A DNA stretch of 29,563 bases from RGIG4140 sp045655105 (GTDB taxonomy: Bacteria > Pseudomonadota > Alphaproteobacteria > CAAHEQ01 > UBA3637): assembly GCA_045655105.1 (NCBI GenBank), contig JAZOOQ010000040.1, positions 1-29,563 on the forward strand. Direction: 5' to 3'. Below are positions 15,832-23,858 of the stretch, piece by piece. Position 1 is the stretch's first letter; every line of letters begins with the position of its first letter. The notes below the pieces were generated by a model. The model was not told the origin of the DNA. It saw nothing but the letters and a program-made list of their open reading frames with translations, and did not search any database. Position numbers and translations under genes: made by a program.

Positions 15832-15867
15832 ATGCCAGGTTGTGGATGCGGAACAAAGAAAAAATAA
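15832..15867 (+). CDS. Candidate 11-residue Cys-Gly microprotein (MPGCGCGTKKK)
   Basis: An 11-codon ORF, MPGCGCGTKKK, follows an unusually strong ribosome binding site, AAAGGAGGGG (15816-15825), eight bases from the ATG. A strong hairpin stands 17 bases after the stop. The peptide has a CGCG core that could bind a metal or be modified, and a lysine tail. Upstream there is a perfect TTGACA (15759-15764) but only a poor -10 at 17 bases; an alternative extended -10, TGA then TAATAT (15796-15804), has no -35. It is the only plus-strand unit between two minus-strand operons. It cannot be an attenuator leader, since no plus-strand gene follows. I do not recognise the peptide. Confidence 0.45.
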   Translation: MPGCGCGTKKK

Positions 15868-15883
15868 TTTATTTTCTTTAAAA

Positions 15884-15910
15884 GAAAAGCGCCTTTATGA
15901 GGCGCTTTTC
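15884..15910. terminator. Bidirectional terminator between the micro-ORF and merR
   Basis: An 11-pair perfect stem, GAAAAGCGCCT (15884-15894) with AGGCGCTTTTC (15900-15910), closes on a TTATG loop. On the minus strand it is followed by CTTTTAAAG and ends the rpmF-merR operon, whose last stop is at 15917. On the plus strand it ends with TTTTC and would close the micro-ORF transcript. It is the strongest hairpin in the window. Confidence 0.8.
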
Positions 15911-15916
15911 ATTAAC

Positions 15917-16261
15917 TTAAATATAATCTTCAAGAGATGTTTTAATATCTGATATCTCCCTGATTAACGTATCTGTTGCAAGATTGTTTTTTTCTTTTTC
16001 AAAAATAGAAGAATCAGAAGATTTATCAGTATTTTTAAGCCGTTTTTGAACGCCCTTAATCGTGTATCCTTCTTTATAGAGGTAATCACGAATTCTTGCT
16101 AGTAATACAACGTCTTGAGCTTGATAATAACGTCGACCCATTCTCTTCATTGGTTTGATTTGGTGAAATTGGGTTTCCCAAAAACGAAGAACTGTGGCAG
16201 GAACTTGTAAAAGTTCGGCAACTTCAGTAATGGTTCGATAGGCGTTTTCGGCCTTAAGCAT
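15917..16261 (-). CDS. MerR-family transcriptional regulator
   Basis: This 114-residue regulator has the MerR winged helix: YRTITEVAELLQVPATVLRFWE (8-29), then GRRYYQAQDVVLLARIRDYLYKEGYTIKGVQKRL through about residue 76. The C-terminal part is short and carries no metal or drug-binding motif. A MerR protein directly after ihfA is a conserved arrangement in Alphaproteobacteria; its target genes are generally not known. A CAGGAG ribosome binding site precedes the ATG. It is the last gene of the rpmF operon and is followed by a strong terminator. Confidence 0.92.
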   Translation of the reverse strand: MLKAENAYRTITEVAELLQVPATVLRFWETQFHQIKPMKRMGRRYYQAQDVVLLARIRDYLYKEGYTIKGVQKRLKNTDKSSDSSIFEKEKNNLATDTLIREISDIKTSLEDYI

Positions 16262-16273
16262 AAATCACTCCTG

Positions 16274-16561
16274 TTATTTTAAAGTGTTTTTCAAAGTGTT
16301 TGATGCTTTGAAAGAAACAACCGTGCGAGGAGAAATAGCGTGTTTGACACCTGTTTTTGGATTACGGCCGATTCTTTCTTTTTTTGCATGTGGAATAAAT
16401 GATGCAAATTTTGAAATTTTAACAGTTTCGCCTTTTGCTAATGCTTCAATAATGTCTTGCAAAATTTGTTCAATTAATTTGAATGATTCGGCATGGGAAA
16501 AACCAAGTTCCCTATAAATAGCATCTGCAATATCTGCACGTGTAATCGTTTTTTGTGTCAT
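16274..16561 (-). CDS. ihfA: Integration host factor alpha subunit
   Basis: This 95-residue HU/IHF protein has the family order: ITRADIADAIYRELGFSHAES, the dimerisation helix IEQILQDIIEALAKGETVKI, FASFIPHAKKERIGRNPKTG with the DNA-intercalating arm proline, and SPRTVVSFKASNTLK. HU alone would also fit the fold, but the position between fabH and a merR gene is the standard place for ihfA in Alphaproteobacteria. IHF bends DNA for recombination and transcription control. The ribosome binding site AAGGAAAA lies before the ATG. A 91-base gap separates it from fabH; only a weak promoter-like pair (TTGATT and CATTCT) is seen there. Confidence 0.9.
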   Translation of the reverse strand: MTQKTITRADIADAIYRELGFSHAESFKLIEQILQDIIEALAKGETVKISKFASFIPHAKKERIGRNPKTGVKHAISPRTVVSFKASNTLKNTLK

Positions 16562-16652
16562 ATTATTTTCCTTTTTATTTAAAATTTTCTGTTGTTAGAA
16601 TGTCATAAATTTCAAATATAATCAACTACTTTTTTAATTTATAACAAAAAAA

Positions 16653-17624
16653 TTAAAGACGAATTAAAGCACCAGCCCATGTGAACCCAGCGCCCATAGC
16701 ATCTAGTAAAACTAGATCGCCTTTTTTGATTTTTTGGGATTTAATCCCATTGTATAAAGCAAGTGGAATTGATGCAGCAGAGGTGTTACCTTGTTCTGGT
16801 AATGTTACAATAACTTTTTCCATTGGGATATCTAATTTTTTTGCCGTTCCTTCAATAATTCTTAAATTAGCTTGATGGGGAACCAAATAATCAACGTCAG
16901 AAAGTTGGATATTGGAAGCATCAATTAATTCTTGAGCAACATTTGAAAGGTTTGTAACAGCATGTCTAAATACTTCTCTGCCTTCCATGTGAACAAAACC
17001 AGCATTTTGTGTTCTTGAAACACCGCCAGTTGTTGTTAATAATTCTCTTAATCTGCCATCTGAGTGTAAAATAATATTAAGAATACCTCTATCTTTATTT
17101 TGATCGGTTTCTTCTTCGCCTTTTACGATAACAGCGCCAGCTCCATCACCGAAAAGAACGCAGGTATTTCTATCTTTCCAGTCAACAATTCTTGAAAGGG
17201 TTTCTGCCCCAATAACAAGAGCTGTTTTAACTGATTTTGTTTTAATGAATTTATCAGCAACACTTAAAGCATACATAAAGCCAGAGCATGCTGCTTGAAC
17301 GTCAAATGCAAAGGCGTTAATGGCGCCAACTTCTGCCTGAACACGCATAGCTGTTGCTGGTGTTGTATCATCAGGTGTTGTTGTTGCTAAAATAATAAGG
17401 TCAATTTCTTCACCAGAAATTCCCGCATCTTTAAGGGCTTCTTTTGCAGCCAAAATAGCTAATGATGATGTTGTTTGTTCATCAGCAGCAATATGACGAG
17501 ATTGAATGCCTGTTCTTTCACGGATCCATTCATCGCTGGTTTCAACCATTTTTTCCAAATCAAAGTTTGTTAAAATTTTTTCAGGAAGGTATCCTCCGAC
17601 ACCAGTGATGATAGATTTAATCAT
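16653..17624 (-). CDS. fabH: 3-oxoacyl-ACP synthase III (FabH)
   Basis: FabH (323 residues, normal length) condenses acetyl-CoA with malonyl-ACP to start fatty acid synthesis. The catalytic triad is intact: C113 in QAACSGFMYAL, H250 in VPHQANLRI and N280 in GNTSAAS. The family N-terminus (ITGVGGYLPEKILTN) and C-terminal LLDAMGAGFTWAGALIR are complete. It follows plsX by 15 bases, so the gene pair links acyl-phosphate supply for phospholipids with chain initiation. Confidence 0.97.
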   Translation of the reverse strand: MIKSIITGVGGYLPEKILTNFDLEKMVETSDEWIRERTGIQSRHIAADEQTTSSLAILAAKEALKDAGISGEEIDLIILATTTPDDTTPATAMRVQAEVGAINAFAFDVQAACSGFMYALSVADKFIKTKSVKTALVIGAETLSRIVDWKDRNTCVLFGDGAGAVIVKGEEETDQNKDRGILNIILHSDGRLRELLTTTGGVSRTQNAGFVHMEGREVFRHAVTNLSNVAQELIDASNIQLSDVDYLVPHQANLRIIEGTAKKLDIPMEKVIVTLPEQGNTSAASIPLALYNGIKSQKIKKGDLVLLDAMGAGFTWAGALIRL

Positions 17625-17639
17625 TTTGTAACCCTTTTT

Positions 17640-18683
17640 TTATTCAATAACTTCGTCTGGGATATCTACATCAATTGTATGACGCAGTTCATCCTTAATT
17701 TTGTTGCACAAATCATTTTTAGCCATTCGGATTGCAGATTCAATTGCGCATGCAAAAGCATAAGCATCTGCACCACCATGACTTTTAACTGATATGCCCT
17801 TCAATCCCAAAAACATGGCGCCATTATAATTTCTTGGATCCATCTTTTTCTTCATTTTTAAAAGAGCGGGTGTTGCTAACACAAAGCCAATTTTTGATAT
17901 AATTGATTGACGGATTGTTTGTTTTAAAACATTTGAAATAAATTTTGCCGTTCCTTCAATTGTTTTAAGAGCAACATTTCCTGAGAACCCATCAGATACA
18001 ATTACATCCGCTTTGCCAGCACAAATATCATTTCCTTCAACAAATCCGATAAAGTTAATTTTGCCATCTAATGATTTGAGTGTTGTGGCGGCTTCTCTAA
18101 TTTCATCACGCCCTTTTGTTTCTTCAGAACCGATATTAAGCAAGCCAACACTTGGATGCTCAGTTTTGTATAAAACACGGTGAAGAACATGCCCCATAAT
18201 GGCAAATTCAACAAGATTTTGAGAATTGCATTCAGCGTTTGCCCCTAAATCAAGGGCAACAAGAGGATTTTTGCTTGTTGGTAAAATAGCCGCGATTGCT
18301 GGTCTATCAATACCAGATAACGTTCCAAGACAAATTTTGCTCATTGCCATCAATGCACCTGTGTTACCAGCTGAAACAATGGCTTTTGAGTAGCCATTTC
18401 TAACAGACATGATTGCCTTCCACATACTGCTTTCACGACCACTTCGAATCGCAACAGATGGCTTGGCATCACCACTGATAACATCAGTTGTATGATGAAT
18501 TTTATATCTTGTATCCGGAATATGATACTCGTCTGCTAAACTTTTTATTTTTGCTTCATCGCCAAATAAAAAGAAAAACGTATCCGAATCTTTTTTGATA
18601 ACCCGGCTAACGCCCTCGATCACTGATTGGGGAGCATTGTCGCCCCCCATTGCATCAATTGATATGACTAATGTTTCACTCAA
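17640..18683 (-). CDS. plsX: Phosphate acyltransferase PlsX
   Basis: PlsX (347 residues) makes acyl-phosphate from acyl-ACP, the first step of phospholipid synthesis with PlsY. Signatures are VISIDAMGGDNAPQSVIEGV at the N-terminus, SAGNTGALMAMS, ALDLGANAEC, and VSDGFSGNVALKTIEG. The start is TTG at 18683, which the frame requires: it has AAGGA upstream, and no ATG precedes the GGDNAP motif except the one inside it. The start is 12 bases after the rpmF stop, consistent with cotranscription. Confidence 0.96.
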   Translation of the reverse strand: MSETLVISIDAMGGDNAPQSVIEGVSRVIKKDSDTFFFLFGDEAKIKSLADEYHIPDTRYKIHHTTDVISGDAKPSVAIRSGRESSMWKAIMSVRNGYSKAIVSAGNTGALMAMSKICLGTLSGIDRPAIAAILPTSKNPLVALDLGANAECNSQNLVEFAIMGHVLHRVLYKTEHPSVGLLNIGSEETKGRDEIREAATTLKSLDGKINFIGFVEGNDICAGKADVIVSDGFSGNVALKTIEGTAKFISNVLKQTIRQSIISKIGFVLATPALLKMKKKMDPRNYNGAMFLGLKGISVKSHGGADAYAFACAIESAIRMAKNDLCNKIKDELRHTIDVDIPDEVIE

Positions 18684-18695
18684 CAGTCAAATTCC

Positions 18696-18887
18696 TTATT
18701 TTGCTTCAGATGATTCCTTTACAATAATATCTTTTTTATTGTAATGACCGCATGATTCACAAACGTGGTGTGGACGAACCAATTCACCGCACTTTGGGCA
18801 TTCAATGCAAGCATTTGTGCCTAAAGCCAAATGTGAACGACGCATGTTCTTTTTGGATTTAGATGTTTTTTTCTTAGGTACTGCCAT
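18696..18887 (-). CDS. rpmF: Ribosomal protein bL32
   Basis: bL32 (63 residues) begins with the invariant MAVPKKKTSKSKKNMRRSH. Its zinc ribbon is complete with C30, C33, C43 and C46, so it is the zinc-bound form. It heads the rpmF-plsX-fabH-ihfA-merR operon behind a good promoter at 18960-18988. The DUF177/YceD gene often found upstream is missing; a large envelope protein gene stands there instead. Confidence 0.97.
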   Translation of the reverse strand: MAVPKKKTSKSKKNMRRSHLALGTNACIECPKCGELVRPHHVCESCGHYNKKDIIVKESSEAK

Positions 18888-18959
18888 TTTAATCTCTCTT
18901 CTTCATTTTAATGTATTAAACACCAACCATTGATGTTTTTTGCTTATAATAGGTCTTAT

Positions 18960-18988
18960 CTTATACATAAAAATTATTTAATTTGCAA
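18960..18988 (-). promoter_or_regulatory. Promoter of the rpmF operon
   Basis: The minus strand carries a -35 TTGCAA (18988-18983), a 17-base spacer and a -10 TATAAG (18965-18960, five of six). The predicted start near 18953 leaves about 65 bases of leader before rpmF, in which I see no strong structure. Confidence 0.6.
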
Positions 18989-19045
18989 GTATTTTTTTAT
19001 AATTCTTGAAAAATTTACATAGATTTTAATATGTTGTTTTGTTTT

Positions 19046-21685
19046 TTAGTTCCCAAAAAGTTGTTTTTGCATTTTTAAAATGTTTGAAGGAAGAGGGGTT
19101 GTGGCCTCAGGTTTAAACAATTCTTGGAAGTTAAAAGTTTTATCTGCTCTATAAAAAGAACGTTCTGTTTCATTCTTTTCGCGTCCTTCAAAGTTAATGT
19201 AAGCATCTAAAACATTTTTTTCTTTGCTGTTTAAAACAATGGTTCCACTGCGAACAGAATATTCATTTCCTTTTGTAAAGAAGTTTTTCTTTAATTCCTC
19301 ATTACTCCCATTATAAAGAAGCGTTGTATTAATTAATCTTGCTTCAGCATTATTAATTTTTGTGTTTGTTGGTGTAGCTTCAATTGGAATATAAATGCTT
19401 CCTGTTCCTTCTAATGTTAAATCTGGAACATTTAAATAAGGATTGATATCTTTCCAATCAAAAGAACCATTTCTAAAATAAAGTAAAGAGCTATAAGATT
19501 TATAAGGGATTGTTGTATGATCTGCTGTTAAAGGGATTCCAGCAAATGATCCAGTTAAAGAGAAAATGCGTAGTAATTGATTTTCGAATTTAACAGAAGC
19601 TCGAACATTTTGTAAAGGAATGGCTGCTTCAATTTCATCAATAGCCAAATTTTGGGTTGCTTGAGAAATAAATGGAGCTAAAGATTGAAGAGTTAACACA
19701 GTGTTTAAATTCTTAATCTTTGTTTCACCTTTTGAAAAGTTTATGTTTTTAAGAGAAAGATACATTGGTCCTGAAATTTGACGTTCATTTTTCCAATCAA
19801 TATTTCCATATAAAGATATTTTACCTGTTAAATCCGTTAACCTATCGGGGAATAAATCTGAAACTTCTGAAATATTCTTAATATGTGCCAAATTAACTGG
19901 GGGCATGTAAATAGTTCCGGAAAAATGACCAGAGTTCAAATTGATTGTTCCATTAAAGATGGTTTCAATTTGTCCATCCGCAAAAATAGCTTTAGCTTTT
20001 GTATCGCCATTTTCAGATTGAATATCTAGAGCAAAAGGTTGCTTAATAACGTTATTTTCAAATAGTTTGATATAATCAGTACTTAAAGAAAACTGATTTG
20101 CAGTGTTATAAATATCTTTTACATAAACGGCAGCATTCTTGATTTCATGAGATTTATTTTTGAAGTTTAAGTTTCTACCAGAAAAAGAAGCTGGTTGATC
20201 TGGTTTTGAGATATCGGTTGCAATGATGAATTCTTTACTTGTTAATTCAATGGGAGTGTTTGTGATGGATTTTTTTCCTTTAAACTCTAAATTTTCTCCT
20301 TTAATATTCATATTAAGAAAACTATTTGCTATTTTCATTGTGTTTTGTTGTGGTAACAATGTGAAAAGCAAAGGGCTGGTATTTGAATAAGAGTTAACAC
20401 CATCTTTATAAGATATTTCTTTGATTCGAATAGAGGATGGTTGAGCTACATTAATTTGACAAATTCGTTTTTGGCAATTTAAATCACCATTAATTGTTGT
20501 TTTAAGACTATTTAATTCGAATGATGGATGTGTTAATGTTTCAATGTCAATTGAAAAGGGTTTCTTTGTTGCAAAAGAAGAAAAAGATGTTATTTCCAAT
20601 CCTTTAAAATTAAATGATATATCGGCGTCAATTTGTGTTTTATCATCTTGAGTATGTGACTTTGTATAAGTTGTTACGCCTTCAAAGAGACGACCATTTT
20701 TCTTTAAATCGATAAAAAGAGTTTTTTTAGAAGAGCCCAATGAAAAATTTGTTTCAATATTTAATTCAGTTGGTGAAAGCTCTTTCGTTTTTAATGTGAT
20801 AGATCCCGAAACGTTTTCTGGTTTTTTGCTTAAAATATCAGTGCTTCCACGCAAGTTTTTAATAGACCAAATGAAATCTTCTCCATTTTTTGAAATGGTT
20901 AAGTGAGCCATCAAGTTTGTGTTTTCATCTTTAATACGCAAAGGAATATCCATGCGATTATTGTTTTGTAATGTTGCATCCATTGAAAAATTGATAGGGA
21001 TTTTATAATTTTCACCTTCAAATTCAAGAACACCGCTCTTAATAACAACGGTTTGGATATTAATTCTTGATCTTTCACTTAAATTTAAAATAAGTGAAAG
21101 TAATGGACTAAGATTCACAGAGTTTTGAGATTCTTTGATTTTTACAACAACATTTTCAAGCTCAACACGTTCAACTTTTTTTCTTAAAAAATCACCAAAT
21201 GTTGAATAAAGGTTTACATATGAAACGCGATATGTTTTTTCGGCGTCTTCAAGCCCGGCAATTTGAATGTGTGATAAAGAATTGTCAACAACCCTAAGAG
21301 ATTCAACCGAAATTTCATTTCTTTTTAAATGATTTGAAACAATTGTTGGAAAGTGAATTTTAGAGTAGTGGATAGTGCTGATCATGGTAATTCCGCCCGC
21401 ATAAATCAGCGAAAGGAAAAACGCCCATAAATAGGAACAAATTCTGAAAAAATCTTTATGATTTCTTTTAAGTGAATCAATAAAAAGAGTTGTTCGCATA
21501 ACAAAAACAATTGAAAAGGAAGATAATGATTTATGAACAACCTTTTTCTTCTTTTTCTTCGCAAGGTCTTTTTGTATATCGGCTGAAGCGATTTGTTGAA
21601 GTAATTCCCCTTCGCTGTTTATCCCATATGCAGGCCTAGCAGTTTGTTTTGTTTCTGTTTGATTTTGTTCCCTATCTTCTGCCAT
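19046..21685 (-). CDS. YdbH-like (AsmA-superfamily) inner-membrane-anchored envelope protein
   Basis: This 879-residue protein has a charged cytoplasmic N-terminus (1-80, with a KKKKKK run at 43-48), one membrane helix (about 82-105) and a very long periplasmic beta-rich part. The last 300 residues (PVNLAHIKNISEVSDLFPDR, TDLTGKISLYGNIDWKN, IDEIEAAIPLQNVRASVKF, FAGIPLTADHTTI, LEGTGSIYIPI) follow the pattern of YdbH, whose relatives TamB and YhdP are proposed lipid bridges between inner and outer membranes. Similarity is at pattern level, so the family call is moderate. It lies 66 bases after ligA. No terminator was seen behind it. Confidence 0.62.
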   Translation of the reverse strand: MAEDREQNQTETKQTARPAYGINSEGELLQQIASADIQKDLAKKKKKKVVHKSLSSFSIVFVMRTTLFIDSLKRNHKDFFRICSYLWAFFLSLIYAGGITMISTIHYSKIHFPTIVSNHLKRNEISVESLRVVDNSLSHIQIAGLEDAEKTYRVSYVNLYSTFGDFLRKKVERVELENVVVKIKESQNSVNLSPLLSLILNLSERSRINIQTVVIKSGVLEFEGENYKIPINFSMDATLQNNNRMDIPLRIKDENTNLMAHLTISKNGEDFIWSIKNLRGSTDILSKKPENVSGSITLKTKELSPTELNIETNFSLGSSKKTLFIDLKKNGRLFEGVTTYTKSHTQDDKTQIDADISFNFKGLEITSFSSFATKKPFSIDIETLTHPSFELNSLKTTINGDLNCQKRICQINVAQPSSIRIKEISYKDGVNSYSNTSPLLFTLLPQQNTMKIANSFLNMNIKGENLEFKGKKSITNTPIELTSKEFIIATDISKPDQPASFSGRNLNFKNKSHEIKNAAVYVKDIYNTANQFSLSTDYIKLFENNVIKQPFALDIQSENGDTKAKAIFADGQIETIFNGTINLNSGHFSGTIYMPPVNLAHIKNISEVSDLFPDRLTDLTGKISLYGNIDWKNERQISGPMYLSLKNINFSKGETKIKNLNTVLTLQSLAPFISQATQNLAIDEIEAAIPLQNVRASVKFENQLLRIFSLTGSFAGIPLTADHTTIPYKSYSSLLYFRNGSFDWKDINPYLNVPDLTLEGTGSIYIPIEATPTNTKINNAEARLINTTLLYNGSNEELKKNFFTKGNEYSVRSGTIVLNSKEKNVLDAYINFEGREKNETERSFYRADKTFNFQELFKPEATTPLPSNILKMQKQLFGN

Positions 21686-21751
21686 GATTTTAACCCCGAT
21701 TTTAAGACAAAATTCTTTCCCCTTATATTTAAAAATATCATAACTATTTTT

Positions 21752-23836
21752 TTATAAGTCGTCAAGCATTTGATTAAATTCTTTTTCAGTTAAAATAGTT
21801 ATTCCTAATTTTTGGGCAGTTGTGAGTTTAGAACCAGCTGATTCTCCTGCTATAACAAAATTTGTTTTTGATGATACAGAGGAAACAACTTTTGCCCCAA
21901 CGGCCAAGGCTTTTGCTTTGGCTTCAGCTCTTGTCATGGTTTCTAAAGTTCCTGTGAAAATAATGGCTTTGTCTGTAAATGGTGTTGTTTTTTGTTGAGG
22001 TGGAACAAAGTCTAAAACAGTGATTTTTTCGGTTAATTTTTCTAGTAAATTTTGATTATGTTCTTCCTTAAAAAAGTCAATAATAAATGCAGCCATAACA
22101 GGACCAATGCCTTCAATATGTGTTAAAATTTCAAACGCATTTTCACTTGTCATTGTTGCATAAAAATTTTTCCATGAAATAAAGTTTTTGGCTAGTAATC
22201 TTGCTGTTGCGGTACCAGTTTCTCGAATGCCAAGAGCATAAACGAATCGTTCAAGAGCAACCCCTTTTTGTTTTTCTTTTATAGCAGAGAAAAGGTTTTC
22301 AGCGGATTTTGTTCCCCATCCATCTCTTGTCATTAATAAAAGAGCATAATTTTCTTCCAAATAAAATAAATCAAGTGCATTTTTAACCCATCCAAGCTCA
22401 AAAAACATTTCAATATTTTTTTCGCCCAATCCTTCAATATCTAAGGCATCTTTTGAAACAAAATGTTTTAATGCTTCCATTTGTTGAGCAGGGCAAACAA
22501 GTTCTCCTGTGCAATAAATAACGGCATCATCCCCTTCTTTTTTTGCGATACTTCCACAAATTGGGCAAACATTTGGAAATTCGTATTGTTTTGAATTTTC
22601 GTCTCTTTTATCAGATAAAACGCGAACAATTTGAGGAATAACATCGCCCGCTCGTTGAATGATAACTGTATCCCCGATTCTGATATCTTTTCTTTCTATT
22701 TCATCTTTATTATGCAAGGTTGCGTGTTTAACAATAACGCCACCAACATTCACAGGTTCTAAATCAGCAACAGGCGTTAAAGCACCTGTTCTTCCAACTT
22801 GAATGCGGATATCTAATAATTTTGTTGTGGCTTGTTCTGCTGGGAATTTATGTGCAATTGCCCATCTAGGTGATCTTGCAATAAATCCTAATCTTCTTTG
22901 AAGTTCTAAATCATTTACTTTATAAACAACACCATCAATATCATAGTCAAGAGAGCTTCTTTTTTCTCCAATTGATTTAAAGAAAGAAATCATTTCTTCG
23001 GTGGTTTTGCAAACTTTTATTTCTGGATTGACAGGGAATCCCCATTTTTTGAGTGTTTGCAAATATTCGTAATGAGTTTTAAATTGATTTGAAGAATTTT
23101 CACCACAAGCATAAGCAAATAAGCTTAATTTTCTGTTTGCAGTAACAGATGAATCTAATTGCCTAAGAGATCCTGCTGCAGCATTTCTTGGATTTGCGAA
23201 AATTTTTTGCTTTTTTTCTTCTTGAATTTTATTCAGTTCAAAAAAATCTTTTTTTGACATATAAACTTCGCCTCGAATGTCAATAAGTTCAGGGGTTGGA
23301 TTATCAAACAAAGAATCTCCTCGATTAAGGGAAATAGGTAACTGTTTAATTGTTTTTAAATTGGCAGTTATATCTTCACCTGTTGAGCCATCTCCTCTGG
23401 TGGCGCCTGAAAATAACACACCATTTTTATAAACGGCAGAAAAAGAAAGGCCATCAATCTTTGGTTCGGCAACAAATTCTAATGGTTCATTTTCACTCAT
23501 TCCTAAAAAACGTTTAATTTTATCCACAAAAGAATAAACAGCATCTTCAGTAAAGATATCCCCAAGAGAAAGCATGGGCACTGTATGTGTGATTTTTTTA
23601 AAATCATCAGATATTTTTGATCCAACTCTAAATGAAGGGCTATCTGCTCTAATTAAATCAGGAAATAAAGCTTCAATATCGGCATTTCTGTGCTTTAATG
23701 CATCATATTCAGCATCTGTTAAAAGGGGGGCGTCATCTCGGTGATATGCAATATCAAGTTCGCCAATTTTTTTTGCTAAATAAGCCAATTCTTCTTGGGC
23801 TTCCTCTTTTGTTAATTCAGAAACGTTTTTTTGCAT
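21752..23836 (-). CDS. ligA: NAD-dependent DNA ligase LigA
   Basis: LigA (694 residues) seals nicks in replication and repair. Its domains are in normal order: Ia (YHRDDAPLLTDAEYD), the adenylation domain with the catalytic lysine K126 in EPKIDGLSFSAVYKNG, GEVYMSK, the OB fold (RTGALTPVADLEPV), a zinc finger with CPIC and CTGELVC cysteines, helix-hairpin-helix repeats and a C-terminal BRCT domain (about 615-694). The NAD-binding MLSLDNAF motif reads MLSLGDIF. GGGGGA precedes the ATG, 22 bases after recN. Confidence 0.97.
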   Translation of the reverse strand: MQKNVSELTKEEAQEELAYLAKKIGELDIAYHRDDAPLLTDAEYDALKHRNADIEALFPDLIRADSPSFRVGSKISDDFKKITHTVPMLSLGDIFTEDAVYSFVDKIKRFLGMSENEPLEFVAEPKIDGLSFSAVYKNGVLFSGATRGDGSTGEDITANLKTIKQLPISLNRGDSLFDNPTPELIDIRGEVYMSKKDFFELNKIQEEKKQKIFANPRNAAAGSLRQLDSSVTANRKLSLFAYACGENSSNQFKTHYEYLQTLKKWGFPVNPEIKVCKTTEEMISFFKSIGEKRSSLDYDIDGVVYKVNDLELQRRLGFIARSPRWAIAHKFPAEQATTKLLDIRIQVGRTGALTPVADLEPVNVGGVIVKHATLHNKDEIERKDIRIGDTVIIQRAGDVIPQIVRVLSDKRDENSKQYEFPNVCPICGSIAKKEGDDAVIYCTGELVCPAQQMEALKHFVSKDALDIEGLGEKNIEMFFELGWVKNALDLFYLEENYALLLMTRDGWGTKSAENLFSAIKEKQKGVALERFVYALGIRETGTATARLLAKNFISWKNFYATMTSENAFEILTHIEGIGPVMAAFIIDFFKEEHNQNLLEKLTEKITVLDFVPPQQKTTPFTDKAIIFTGTLETMTRAEAKAKALAVGAKVVSSVSSKTNFVIAGESAGSKLTTAQKLGITILTEKEFNQMLDDL

Positions 23837-23858
23837 TATTCCCCCATCGGTATTTTAT

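Noticed and set aside
15832..15910. Cysteine-responsive leader peptide and attenuator
   Set aside because: The micro-ORF plus terminator has the look of one, but no plus-strand gene follows and no antiterminator arm is visible, so there is nothing to attenuate.
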